Source: JBDNFP01 sp041689775 (GTDB lineage Bacteria; Bacteroidota; Bacteroidia; Cytophagales; Spirosomataceae). Taken from it: a DNA stretch of 41,291 bases. Below the pieces are notes generated by a model. That model ran no database searches. It had not been told where the DNA came from and saw nothing but the letters and a program-made list of their open reading frames with translations. Shown piece after piece: positions 25,429 through 34,137 of this stretch. A program made the position numbers and the translations under genes. The stretch is from positions 1-41,291 of the forward strand of contig JBDNFP010000091.1 of the NCBI GenBank assembly GCA_041689775.1. Reading direction: 5' to 3'. Numbering within the stretch: the first letter of the stretch is position 1; every line of letters begins with the position of its first letter.

Positions 25429-26925
25429 ATGTTCAGTGAAAACGACTTATTACAAATAAAAGAGCGGGGGAGCGATATCGCTTTGGTAAACGAACAAATT
25501 CAGTTTTTTATCAATGGCTTTCCCTTTCTGCCCCTTTCCAAAGCCGCTACCATTGGCGACGGTATCATCCGTTTATCGGAGGAAGATTTAAAACAGAAAC
25601 TGGCTTCGTTTAATCAAAAGGCTGCCGAAGGAGACATTACACTACTCAAATTTGTACCTGCCTCGGGAGCGGCCACCCGGATGTTCAAAGCATTATTTGG
25701 ATTCTTAGAACAAGGAAAGAGTGATAAGTCAGTTGAAGAGTTTTTTGAAAAGTTAACTTCTTTTGCGTTTTATAACGACTTGAAAGAAGTACTTGCTACC
25801 GACGGCCACGATATCACAACCGCTGGTCGTAAGGTTATTGCAGCATATTTTCTTACCGAAAAAGGACTAGGTTACGGCGAATTGCCCAAAGGGTTGCTGA
25901 AATTTCACGCATACCCCAAAAGAGCCAGAACTCCTCTGGAAGAGCACTTGATAGAAGGTGCCCTCTACGCCAACGCCGGGGAGCGTGTACACCTTCATTT
26001 CACGGTATCACCCGAGCACCGCGACAAGTTTGAGAAACTAGTGGTAGAGATACTCCCTTCCTACGAAAATAAGTTTGGGATTAAGTGTTTCATTTCCTTT
26101 TCGGAACAAAAAGCCTCGACGGATACCATCGCTGTAAACATGGATAATACTCCTTTCCGGGAGAAAGATGACAGCCTGTTATTCCGCCCCGCCGGGCACG
26201 GTGCCTTACTTGAAAACCTGGCAAGCTTGGACGCTGACGTTATTTTTATCAAAAACGTAGATAATGTAGTACCAGACCACCTCAAAGAAACCACCGTAAC
26301 CTACAAGAAAGCTATTGCTGGTGTGTTACTTGACTACCAGAAGCAAATTTTTGACTATCTAAACCAGCTCGATCAAGGAAACGATCCCACGCTACTGGAC
26401 GAAATTTATACTTTCCTCCAAAAGGAACTCTGTGTGAGTCCGCCCACTAACTTTGGCTCGATGGATGATGCCAGCAAAGCGGCCTATTTCCGCACGAAGT
26501 TTGAACGGCCATTGCGTGTGTGTGGAATGGTAAAAAATGTAGGTGAGCCCGGTGGTGGACCATTTTGGGCCAATAACGCCGACGGTTCTGCCTCATTGCA
26601 GATTGTTGAATCCGCACAAGTAGACATGGACAATGAAGCACAGAAAGCAACCTTCCAGAATGCTACCCACTTCAACCCCGTTGATCTGGTATGCGGCATG
26701 AAAGATCGCCACGGTAACCTATACTCTCTACGTGAGTATCGAGATCCTATGACCGGTTTTGTTTCCTACAAGTCAAAAGATGGTAAGGAATTAAAAGCCC
26801 AGGAACTACCCGGACTTTGGAACGGAGCGATGGCCAACTGGAATACCCTATTTGTGGAGGTACCTTTGATTACCTTCAATCCTGTAAAAACCGTCAACGA
26901 TCTACTGCGTGATCAGCATCAGTAA
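25429..26925 (+). CDS. DUF4301 family protein
   Basis: A 498-aa cytoplasmic protein without signal peptide or membrane segment. It matches the Bacteroidota DUF4301 family: LVNEQIQFFINGFPFLPLSKAATIGDGI near residue 20, FVPASGAATRMFKALF near residue 78, PKGLLKFHAYP, FRPAGHGALLENL and RVCGMVKNVGEPGGGPFW near 365. The motifs GDGI, SGAATRMFK and RPAGHGALLENL resemble nucleotide- or phosphate-binding loops of nucleotidyltransferase/sugar-phosphate enzymes, but the reaction is not known to me. It ends before a strong shared terminator opposite glycogen synthase. Confidence 0.85.
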   Translation: MFSENDLLQIKERGSDIALVNEQIQFFINGFPFLPLSKAATIGDGIIRLSEEDLKQKLASFNQKAAEGDITLLKFVPASGAATRMFKALFGFLEQGKSDKSVEEFFEKLTSFAFYNDLKEVLATDGHDITTAGRKVIAAYFLTEKGLGYGELPKGLLKFHAYPKRARTPLEEHLIEGALYANAGERVHLHFTVSPEHRDKFEKLVVEILPSYENKFGIKCFISFSEQKASTDTIAVNMDNTPFREKDDSLLFRPAGHGALLENLASLDADVIFIKNVDNVVPDHLKETTVTYKKAIAGVLLDYQKQIFDYLNQLDQGNDPTLLDEIYTFLQKELCVSPPTNFGSMDDASKAAYFRTKFERPLRVCGMVKNVGEPGGGPFWANNADGSASLQIVESAQVDMDNEAQKATFQNATHFNPVDLVCGMKDRHGNLYSLREYRDPMTGFVSYKSKDGKELKAQELPGLWNGAMANWNTLFVEVPLITFNPVKTVNDLLRDQHQ

Positions 26926-26942
26926 ATAAGATATGGCTTAAT

Positions 26943-26991
26943 AAAAAGGAAAGTGGCCACGGGAGATTCTCCCGTGGCCACTTTCCTTTTT
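26943..26991. terminator. Bidirectional intrinsic terminator
   Basis: Perfect 24-base inverted repeat, arms 26943-26966 and 26968-26991, separated by one base, so the innermost two pairs open to form the loop. GC-rich core GTGGCCACGGG with AAAAAGG/CCTTTTT ends. It lies between the convergent DUF4301 and glycogen synthase genes. Confidence 0.92.
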
Positions 26992-27009
26992 ATTGTTTCA
27001 ACCAATTGC

Positions 27010-28824
27010 TCAGGGCTTTTTACGCTTCTGGGCCAGGTCGTGGGCGGTATCGTAATAAGAGCGGAGGTTCATCCAGTCAAATACATCGGATATATTCTCT
27101 ACCCGATTCCGCTGCATAATCCGGTCGCGACGTTGCATCTTCACAAACTTGAACAGGATATCCGCCATTTCATCGGCCGCCTGAGAGTAGCTCTGCGTCT
27201 TACGGTTGATGACGTAGATTCCTCGGTTTTCGTAATCACGCATGATCTGCATGATATAATCGCCAAAACCAGACAAATCACTGGTTACGGTAGGTACTCC
27301 GCGTACTACGCATTCCAGTGGAGTGTAGCCCCATGGCTCATAGTAACTCGGAAAAACGCCCAAGTGACAGCCCCGTACAAACTGATCGTAGTCAAGCCCG
27401 AATAAAGGACTGGTAGACGATACAAAGTCAGGGTGGTAAACAACTTTAACGCGGTCGCGCTCATTATTCACGAGGTTGGCCTTGCGGCAGAAATCCGTGA
27501 TTCCATCTTCCTCTTTCAAGTCATGCGTTACAAAGGCAGGTAGGCGATTGGTTTTCCAGGATTGAATTGTCCGACGTAGCCGAAGGCGCCAGTACTCGTC
27601 CACAAAGCTGTTTAAGTCGGGCATTTTGTGGTCATTTCCGGAAGCCGCCGCTAAAAACAATTTTTCTCCCACCTGCTTTTCAATGGCCGTACTCGTTTTC
27701 TGTAATTCATCCAATACGGCCCGCGACTGCAACACATCGGCATTGATCGAGTGGAACGGCTGCTTGGTGACGATAAACATCACAACGGTCATGTCCAAAC
27801 CCGTCTGAATCATCTTCCAGTTTAGACGCGCCAGCGCTTCAAGCGTCAGATCGTACCCTTTGTTGCTAAACTCATACCGTCCGGAAGTGAAGAAGTAAAG
27901 TGTTTTATCAAGGTCAAAAGAGTAACTGGGGAAGAAGTGGCCCATCACAAACTCATGAATCTTATCCTTGTATTTGAGGTGAAGGTTCTGAAACTCGTGG
28001 GAGGCTTGGAAGCGAACTACGTTAAGTCCGTTGGGAGTTACCAGATCCGGAATTCTACCCAGAAACACCTCACACTCCCGGGCCGTCACGTCACTCACGG
28101 TAGTGAGTACATGGGCATTCTGGGCCGCGAGACGTTCAAAGCTGGCTTGGGCTACAATATTATAATGCTTTGCTTCGTGCTCCCAGTTGAAGAAAGGTAG
28201 CTTATTATAAAAACCTTCTACATTCTGGGCCAGATAACGCCCCAACATCGTAGCGTGGGTGGTAAAGGTCATCGCAATCTTTACGTTATCTTTCCGCAAG
28301 CTAGGTAGACCACTGCTAGCCATCCACTCATGAAACTGAACTCCAATCTCAGCTTTTTTGGCGTTGGCCTCCGCAAATTCCGTCAGATAAATCCGGATCA
28401 TTTCACCAAATACAATCACCTGGTTTACCAATTCTTCTGTATCCATCGTCGGGACCCGGTGCTGATCCCACAAATTGGCTTTGATTACGTCTAACTTTGG
28501 CATCATACTTGCCAAATCAAACAAAATAACCCGAGGCTTACCTGTTACGAGCCAGTAGCCATAGTGAACTTCATAGCCCATTTCCCGCATGCGGGCTACC
28601 GTACGGCCAGCCGGAGAATCTTCGAGATCCATGATAGGCTCAAACTCCGACGATGCCCTCTGGGAAAAATAGGGGCCCAATAAATAGTAGTCCTCGCCCC
28701 ATTTTTCCACCATAGCGGGTACTTTGGTTCGAATCACCGTATAGATTCCTCCTACTTGGTTACACACTTCCCAGGCCGTTTCGAACAGGATATTTTTTTT
28801 CGGTGTTTTAGCTATTGTTTCCAA
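27010..28824 (-). CDS. Glycogen synthase, GT3-type
   Basis: A 604-aa glycosyltransferase of the eukaryote-like GT3 glycogen synthase family found in Bacteroidota. The N-terminal motif ETAWEVCNQVGGIYTVIRTK holds the donor-site Lys/Gly loop. HEWMASSGLP and FTTHATMLGRYLA lie in the first Rossmann domain and TPNGLNV in the hinge. The catalytic YYEPWGYTPLECVVRGVPTVTSDLSGFG near residue 515 holds the paired Glu. It extends alpha-1,4-glucan from UDP-glucose (or possibly ADP-glucose). No branching enzyme or glgC is in the window. A candidate promoter lies 40-65 bases upstream. Confidence 0.94.
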   Translation of the reverse strand: METIAKTPKKNILFETAWEVCNQVGGIYTVIRTKVPAMVEKWGEDYYLLGPYFSQRASSEFEPIMDLEDSPAGRTVARMREMGYEVHYGYWLVTGKPRVILFDLASMMPKLDVIKANLWDQHRVPTMDTEELVNQVIVFGEMIRIYLTEFAEANAKKAEIGVQFHEWMASSGLPSLRKDNVKIAMTFTTHATMLGRYLAQNVEGFYNKLPFFNWEHEAKHYNIVAQASFERLAAQNAHVLTTVSDVTARECEVFLGRIPDLVTPNGLNVVRFQASHEFQNLHLKYKDKIHEFVMGHFFPSYSFDLDKTLYFFTSGRYEFSNKGYDLTLEALARLNWKMIQTGLDMTVVMFIVTKQPFHSINADVLQSRAVLDELQKTSTAIEKQVGEKLFLAAASGNDHKMPDLNSFVDEYWRLRLRRTIQSWKTNRLPAFVTHDLKEEDGITDFCRKANLVNNERDRVKVVYHPDFVSSTSPLFGLDYDQFVRGCHLGVFPSYYEPWGYTPLECVVRGVPTVTSDLSGFGDYIMQIMRDYENRGIYVINRKTQSYSQAADEMADILFKFVKMQRRDRIMQRNRVENISDVFDWMNLRSYYDTAHDLAQKRKKP

Positions 28825-28861
28825 ATTAGGGTATGATTAATCGTTGTATTCAGTTTAGTTT

Positions 28862-28892
28862 GAAAGATACTATGTTTCACAAAAATCACAAA
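28862..28892 (-). promoter_or_regulatory. Candidate promoter of glycogen synthase
   Basis: Minus-strand TTTG (28892-28889), 19-base spacer, then TATCTTTC (28869-28862), seven of eight bases of TAnnTTTG. The predicted start is about 30 bases upstream of the ATG at 28824. Confidence 0.4.
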
Positions 28893-28909
28893 AAAATCCA
28901 GTATATGTC

Positions 28910-29071
28910 ATGAAAATGAAGAAAAAATCAGACCTCCCCACCAAAATGTGTCCGACTTGCGGACTACCATTTACATGGCGAAAGAAATGGGAGCGCTCCT
29001 GGGAAGATGTGAAATATTGCAGCGACCGCTGCCGTAACCAACGCTCTTCAAGTCCGAAAATAAAGCAATAA
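28910..29071 (+). CDS. DUF2256 domain small Cys-rich protein
   Basis: A 53-aa protein starting with ATG 28910. It matches DUF2256: KMCPTCGLPFTWRKKWERSW then VKYCSDRCRNQR. The four Cys (CPTC and CSDRC) form a likely zinc ribbon. The family is widespread, is often found fused to or beside cryptochrome/photolyase-related and other genes, and has no proven function. Here it lies 86 bases from the divergent glycogen synthase start and 105 bases before the GHL10 start on the same strand. Confidence 0.88.
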   Translation: MKMKKKSDLPTKMCPTCGLPFTWRKKWERSWEDVKYCSDRCRNQRSSSPKIKQ

Positions 29072-29176
29072 TTAGAAATAATAACACGTATGCATACTCT
29101 TTATTTACTTACGGCTCTTACAGACCTTAAAGTAAAATCCGTTACTTTGAATAATAAATTTGAATTACCGTCAATC

Positions 29177-30748
29177 ATGTCCGTGAAAAAATTGGCTCCT
29201 AAATTAGCCCTATTACTTATTCTTTTTTTTTGGCTTAGCTCCTGTAAAGCTCAGCCCAACGTGGAAGGAGTACTCCCGCCAAAACGCGAATTCAGAGCAG
29301 TGTGGGTGGCTACGGTCGATAATATCGATTGGCCAAGTAAAAAGAACCTCTCCCCGCAGGAACAAAGAGATGAGTTTGCCGGACTACTCGATTTTTACAA
29401 GAAAGTAGGTATGAATGCGCTCTTCGTGCAGGTACGGGCCGCCGGTGATGCCTTTTATGCCAAAAGTGCCGAGCCATGGTCGGAATGGCTGACCGGACAG
29501 CAGGGACGGGCACCAAACCCCTTCTACGATCCAATGGAATACATGATTCGGGAGTCCCACGCGCGCGGGCTCGAATTTCACGCCTGGCTAAACCTCAACC
29601 GTCTCGTACATCGGTCGTCTACAAGCGTATCGTCCCAAAATCTCAGCCGTACCCGGCCTGATTGGATTCTCAGCTACGATGGCGCTAAGCTCTTTAATTT
29701 CGGGATTCCGGAGGTGAGAGAATTTATAGTTGGGCTTACCGTTAACGTGGCCAAAAACTATGACGTGGATGGTATTCATTTTGACGACTACTTTTATCCC
29801 TATACCGTAGCCGGACAGGTACTTAAGGATGATGCTACTTTTAAGAAATACGGGAAAGGTTTTGTAAATAAATCAGATTGGCGGCGCAACAACGTAAATC
29901 TACTGGTGAAGGATATTCACGATGCACTGGAAAAGGTCAATCCTCGGTTGAAGTTTGGTATCAGTCCTTTTGGGGTGTGGCGGAATAGCCGCGATGATAA
30001 AGATGGCTCCGTTACCACGGGCGGCCTTACCTCTTACGATCACCTTTATGCTGATACCCGTAAGTGGATCAAAGAAGGATGGATTGACTACATGGCTCCG
30101 CAGGTATACTTTTCGGCCGGATTTAGCAAGGTACCCTTCAACAACCTGGTAGACTGGTGGGTCGATAATAGTTTCGATCGCCATTTGTATATAGGGCAAG
30201 CTGCCTACCGTGTGGGCAACAAGGATAAAGACACTCACTGGAATAATAAGTCAGAGATTCCCAATCAGATACGCTATATCCGGGAGCATCAGGCAGACGG
30301 AAGCATATTTTTTAGCTCACGATCATTACAAGGTAATAGTCTGGGATTTGTTGATTCTCTCCGCAACGACTTTTATCGCTACCCTGCCTTGGTACCCACC
30401 ATGCCCTGGAAGGATAACGTACTTCCACTTAACCCTAAGAATCTGCAAGCCACTGGCCTTAATAGTAATATCGATCTATCCTGGGAGGCACCCAACCGGG
30501 CATCCGACGGCGATCTGGCCCGGTACTATGTTGTTTACCGTTTTGAGGAAGGAGAAAAAAACTCCGCTCAGGATCCGAGAAAAATTGTGGGCATGTGCTA
30601 CGAAGGCACCCGCTTCACGGATAGCTCCGCCGTTGCGGGTAAGAAATATGTGTACTTTGTGACGGCCGTAGACCGGCTCCACAACGAAGGCCGCCCTACC
30701 GGGCCACTTCGGGTAACCATTAAGGATAATAGCTTGCAACCCTATTGA
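29177..30748 (+). CDS. GHL10 (DUF187) family glycosyl-hydrolase-like lipoprotein
   Basis: A 523-aa lipoprotein. I chose ATG 29177 because it gives a typical signal (MSVKKLAPKLALLLILFFWL, lipobox LSSC). The main domain is a glycosyl-hydrolase-like family 10 TIM barrel: REFRAVWVATVDNIDWPS, GMNALFVQVRAAGDAFY, DGIHFDDYFYPY with the putative catalytic Asp pair, KFGISPFGVWRN, and IDYMAPQVYFS. A C-terminal fibronectin type III domain (LQATGLNSNIDLSWEAP ... YYVVYRFEEGE) follows. Related proteins bind or cleave peptidoglycan-like or alpha-linked glycans (DigH in E. coli cuts denuded glycan strands). It is probably surface- or periplasm-anchored. Confidence 0.9.
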   Translation: MSVKKLAPKLALLLILFFWLSSCKAQPNVEGVLPPKREFRAVWVATVDNIDWPSKKNLSPQEQRDEFAGLLDFYKKVGMNALFVQVRAAGDAFYAKSAEPWSEWLTGQQGRAPNPFYDPMEYMIRESHARGLEFHAWLNLNRLVHRSSTSVSSQNLSRTRPDWILSYDGAKLFNFGIPEVREFIVGLTVNVAKNYDVDGIHFDDYFYPYTVAGQVLKDDATFKKYGKGFVNKSDWRRNNVNLLVKDIHDALEKVNPRLKFGISPFGVWRNSRDDKDGSVTTGGLTSYDHLYADTRKWIKEGWIDYMAPQVYFSAGFSKVPFNNLVDWWVDNSFDRHLYIGQAAYRVGNKDKDTHWNNKSEIPNQIRYIREHQADGSIFFSSRSLQGNSLGFVDSLRNDFYRYPALVPTMPWKDNVLPLNPKNLQATGLNSNIDLSWEAPNRASDGDLARYYVVYRFEEGEKNSAQDPRKIVGMCYEGTRFTDSSAVAGKKYVYFVTAVDRLHNEGRPTGPLRVTIKDNSLQPY

Positions 30749-30775
30749 CACTCACGCATCAACCATAACGAACCC

Positions 30776-31312
30776 ATGACAGCAACTGAAATTAAGGAAA
30801 AGTTTACTGCTACTATGCAGCACTACCTGTCGGCACTTGACGGCTATACTGACAAACAATTTGTGGCAAAGCCCAGCGAACACGAGTGGTCATTAGGGCA
30901 AATATATGAGCACCTTTATAACGCCAACACGTACTTCTTTCAGGCAAATGTGAAGCGCTGCCTCGAACAGCGCAAAGGGCAGGAAGGTGGTGAGATAAAT
31001 GACAATGGTCGCAATATTTTCAAATACAACAGCTTTCCTCCTATCAAGGTAAAAGTACCCGAAGCCCTGCGTGGACCTGATCCGGTTGCACGTACCCGGG
31101 ATGACTATCGTTTATCATTTCAGGAATCTTTACAGAACGGACAGGCACTTGCCGATGCCATCGGGCAAGATACTGGCGTGTACAAGACACTAAACCCTAC
31201 GTTCGGGTGGCTAAGCGCGGGGGAATGGTTTCGGGTAGGTGAGATGCACGCACGCCACCACCTGCGTCAGCAAAAAGAACGGGAAGAGTGGCTTGAAATA
31301 AGCCACTCCTAA
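30776..31312 (+). CDS. DinB family protein
   Basis: A 178-aa four-helix-bundle protein of the DinB/YfiT superfamily. The metal-binding His triad is visible: His in SLGQIYEHLYN near residue 46, and the pair in MHARHHLRQQ near residue 163. The family includes bacillithiol-type S-transferases and many uncharacterised metal proteins. It lies 27 bases after the GHL10 gene on the same strand. No signal peptide, so it is cytoplasmic. Confidence 0.88.
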   Translation: MTATEIKEKFTATMQHYLSALDGYTDKQFVAKPSEHEWSLGQIYEHLYNANTYFFQANVKRCLEQRKGQEGGEINDNGRNIFKYNSFPPIKVKVPEALRGPDPVARTRDDYRLSFQESLQNGQALADAIGQDTGVYKTLNPTFGWLSAGEWFRVGEMHARHHLRQQKEREEWLEISHS

Positions 31313-31435
31313 TTACTCTTAAGTAGCTGATAGCTATTAGCTTGTAGCTGTTACCTTTTTGTAAATATTTGATATAGAGAATATTAGCCAGTAATTTGAC
31401 TAAATTAATAATATAAACTAATTATGCATTAGTAC

Positions 31436-32662
31436 TTATTGAAATTGCTCCATCACATCACTCACCGGGTTTACCTCTTCGAAAAAGGAGAGCAACCTAG
31501 TGAGTATGCCTTCTACTACGGCATCGGGACAAGAGGCCCCGCAGGTAAGCAGGATTGTGGCTGGGCGATGAGATGACAGAAAATCCTCGGTGATAACCTC
31601 CTGCTTCGTGTGTAAGTTGAAGTGCCGGATAACGCTTTTATCCAGCATTTTTTCTGACGAGGAAATAAAATAGGTGGGTAGTTTGCTTTCGCACAACTCT
31701 ACAATGTGTAAAGTATTAGAACTGTTATACCCTCCGGCCACAATGGCTAAATCGGCCTGATGCATCAACAGTGCGTAGGTGGCGTCCTGATTATCATTGG
31801 TAGCGTAGCATAAAGTATCCCGGGTATTGGCAAAACGGTCGTCAACCTGATCAACCGTCAGCTGATAGTGCTGAATCATGACTTGTTTAAGATAGTCGGC
31901 AATGCCCTGCGTGTCCGAGGCCAGCATGGTCGTTTGGTTTACTACGCCAATGCGCTGCAAGTCACGCGCCGGATCAAAGTTCTCTGAATACTGCCCATTA
32001 AACTCCTCATAAAAATCTTCTTTGGGGCTCTCACCCGTAATATAGGTAGCCAATCTTTTGGCCTGTTCCAGATTTTTAACCACCACGGTAGGAGCCGACT
32101 CTTTACTGTGCGAAAAAGTAGCCCGGGTTTCTTCGTGCATGGGTTTTCCGTGTACTATTACGGTATAATCCTTCTGTCCGATCTGGGCCGCGCGATTCCA
32201 GACCTTTTCCACAAAGGGACAAGTAGTATCGTACTGGTAAGCATCAATTCCTATTTCGGCCAGTTTGGCCTGAATTTCGACGGTGGTACCAAAAGCAGGG
32301 ACCACGATGACATCATCGGTGGTGAGCTCTTCCCAGGCAATGAGCTGATTGCCCTTAGTGTCCATAATAAACTGCACGCCCCGATCCTGTAAATCGCGGT
32401 TTACGTCAGGATTATGGATCATTTCGCTCAATAAGAAAATACGTTTCCCGGTATTTTCCGAAATAGCTTTGTAGGCAATCTCGATGGCGTTTTCTACGCC
32501 GTAACAGAATCCAAAGTGCCGGGCAATCATGAACCGCACCGGCCCAAAGTCAAGGATTGTTGGCTTGAAGTCGCGCTTTAATTTGTCGTTCTTACGGCGA
32601 AACTCTTTAATAGGTGAAATAATACTACTCCGGTAAAAATCCGGTATATCAAATGTCTTCAT
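31436..32662 (-). CDS. ispH: 4-hydroxy-3-methylbut-2-enyl diphosphate reductase
   Basis: A 408-aa [4Fe-4S] enzyme, last step of the MEP isoprenoid pathway, giving IPP and DMAPP. The three cluster Cys are present: ARHFGFCYGVENAIE near residue 53, DTTCPFVEKVW near 147 and LTCGASCPDAVVEGIL near 380. Also present are HNPDVNRDL, VHGKPMHEETRAT and GGYNSSNTLHIVE. It is about 90 residues longer than the E. coli enzyme, with an N-terminal extension and an insert around PKEDFYEEFNGQYSENFDP. This long form is usual in this phylum as I recall, so it is not a fusion. The promoter region is shared with the divergent sigma factor gene; a near-consensus -7 (TATCTTTA, minus strand 32745-32738) is visible. Confidence 0.95.
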   Translation of the reverse strand: MKTFDIPDFYRSSIISPIKEFRRKNDKLKRDFKPTILDFGPVRFMIARHFGFCYGVENAIEIAYKAISENTGKRIFLLSEMIHNPDVNRDLQDRGVQFIMDTKGNQLIAWEELTTDDVIVVPAFGTTVEIQAKLAEIGIDAYQYDTTCPFVEKVWNRAAQIGQKDYTVIVHGKPMHEETRATFSHSKESAPTVVVKNLEQAKRLATYITGESPKEDFYEEFNGQYSENFDPARDLQRIGVVNQTTMLASDTQGIADYLKQVMIQHYQLTVDQVDDRFANTRDTLCYATNDNQDATYALLMHQADLAIVAGGYNSSNTLHIVELCESKLPTYFISSSEKMLDKSVIRHFNLHTKQEVITEDFLSSHRPATILLTCGASCPDAVVEGILTRLLSFFEEVNPVSDVMEQFQ

Positions 32663-32826
32663 AAATAGTCTTCTTTTACTAAGAGGCTTTTGTTAGCTTT
32701 AATCCAAAAGCTGCTGGCCATATACCCTGAATATCCGTAAAGATACGGTAGCTTTTAAAACAACAACCGCAAGCTAGCCTTTGTTCGCCTGACCATTAGC
32801 CGATACTACCTGTTATTTAGAAAAAT

Positions 32827-33465
32827 TTGAACGCAGATGCAACGCCACTGCTACAAGGAGAGTCTTTAATTCAGAACGTTCAAAACAACTATACCTTCTG
32901 CTTGGAAACAAAATTGTACACCGACCAGCATGCCGAATTAGTAGAACGCTGTAAACTCGGAGAGCGCAAGGCGCAGTATGAGTTATATAAGCACTATTCC
33001 AAAGCCATGTATAATGTGTGTATTCGTATGCTCAACCACGCCGGGGAAGCGGAAGATGCGCTGCAAGAGGCATTCATCGATGCCTTTACACACTTGCATC
33101 AGTTTAGGCAGCAGTCAACCTTTGGCGCCTGGCTGAAGCAGATTGTTATCAATAAAGCAATCAATCAACTACGTAACCGTAAAGTACAATGGGTTGATTT
33201 TGACGAATGGCACATTAATCATGAAAATAGCAACGGTAGCGAAGACTACTACGAATGGAACGATGAGACCCCCTACGAGGTAGAGAAAGTACGCCATTCC
33301 ATGAAGAAGCTACCGGAGGGCTACCGAGTAGTGATGTCGCTATACTTATTTGAGGGGTACGACCACGAAGAGATTGGAGAAGTATTGGGAATAAGCGAAA
33401 CTACTTCCAGAACCCAATACATGCGAGCTAAACGAAAACTAGTAGAAATCATGAAAGCAAATTAG
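32827..33465 (+). CDS. ECF-type sigma-70 family RNA polymerase sigma factor
   Basis: An ECF sigma factor. Region 2: AQYELYKHYSKAMYNVCIRML, EDALQEAFIDAFTHLHQF, STFGAWLKQIVINKAINQLRNRK. Region 4: LPEGYRVVMSLYLFEGYDHEEIGEVLGISETTSRTQYMRAKRKL. The frame has no ATG before region 2. I give the longest reading from TTG 32827 (212 aa), but TTG 32902 or TTG 32914 (just before YTDQHAELVERC) would fit the family length better. The two following genes, on the same strand and closely spaced, look like its membrane partner and a target, so it probably controls this operon itself. Confidence 0.9.
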   Translation: MNADATPLLQGESLIQNVQNNYTFCLETKLYTDQHAELVERCKLGERKAQYELYKHYSKAMYNVCIRMLNHAGEAEDALQEAFIDAFTHLHQFRQQSTFGAWLKQIVINKAINQLRNRKVQWVDFDEWHINHENSNGSEDYYEWNDETPYEVEKVRHSMKKLPEGYRVVMSLYLFEGYDHEEIGEVLGISETTSRTQYMRAKRKLVEIMKAN

Positions 33466-33537
33466 ACATAGTATTATATGACTACCCAAAACCAGACTAT
33501 TTGACCCATTATTTACTTTTTAAATGCACTGAGTATT

Positions 33538-34137
33538 ATGAAAAAGTCGCCTGACAAAAAGGATCGGCTGGAACGATTTGTGCGCGATAATCGGGAGGAC
33601 TTTGACACTCCGCAACCCGAAAACGCAGTATGGGAGCGCATCACAGGACAGCTCGGTGGTGCCCGGCTTACATCAACCAAACCCAAAATAACCCCCAAAC
33701 TAGGCGGATGGGGCAAAGCGCACTTTCACTGGCGCATTGCCGCTGGACTACTCCTTGCCTTGGGTGCCTCTTACCTTTTTTATCTGAACAAGGAATTTGG
33801 TGTTTCGCGCGACCCACAGGTAGTGCTGAGCGCACCTGCCTACGCTCGTGAATTTACGCAGTATAATCAGGCCATTGAGAAGAAACAGGAAGAACTGATT
33901 CGGCTCACTACCGATAATCCCGAGTTATACAAAGAGTTTTCGACCGATCTGGACCGCCTAGAAAAAAGCTACGTAAACCTGCGCACTGAACTTCCTCAGA
34001 CTCCCAACCAGGAAGCATTGATTCAGGCGATGATTCAGAATCTGCAATGGCAGATTGACCTCCTGAATCAACAGTTGACCATTTTACAACGTATCAAACA
34101 GTCGAACCAACCCGATGAAACTACCATCTTTATATAA
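33538..34137 (+). CDS. Membrane-anchored coiled-coil protein, probable anti-sigma factor
   Basis: A 199-aa protein with a charged cytoplasmic N-terminus (RLERFVRDNREDFDTPQPENAVWERI), one membrane helix near residues 66-81 (RIAAGLLLALGASYLFYL), then a periplasmic helical part rich in Gln/Glu (QYNQAIEKKQEELIRLT, QAMIQNLQWQIDLLNQQLTILQRI) that should form a coiled coil. Its position 72 bases after an ECF sigma gene and its topology fit an anti-sigma factor, but I see no clear zinc-binding anti-sigma motif. Its 3' end overlaps the next gene by 23 bases, suggesting coupled translation. Confidence 0.75.
   Translation: MKKSPDKKDRLERFVRDNREDFDTPQPENAVWERITGQLGGARLTSTKPKITPKLGGWGKAHFHWRIAAGLLLALGASYLFYLNKEFGVSRDPQVVLSAPAYAREFTQYNQAIEKKQEELIRLTTDNPELYKEFSTDLDRLEKSYVNLRTELPQTPNQEALIQAMIQNLQWQIDLLNQQLTILQRIKQSNQPDETTIFI

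Noticed and set aside
29155..29162. TAAATTTG, a perfect -7 match upstream of the GHL10 lipoprotein
   Set aside because: It would start transcription only a few bases before the ATG, with no -33 box; probably chance in an AT-rich stretch.
31322..31355. AGCT-rich repeats (TAGCTGATAGCTATTAGCTTGTAGCTG) between dinB and ispH
   Set aside because: Only an imperfect palindrome can be drawn and there is no GC-rich stem, so I do not call a terminator or a repeat family.
32881..32920. Sigma factor gene taken as broken because it lacks an ATG
   Set aside because: TTG codons at 32827, 32902 and 32914 are all usable and the conserved regions are complete, so it is treated as intact with an uncertain start.
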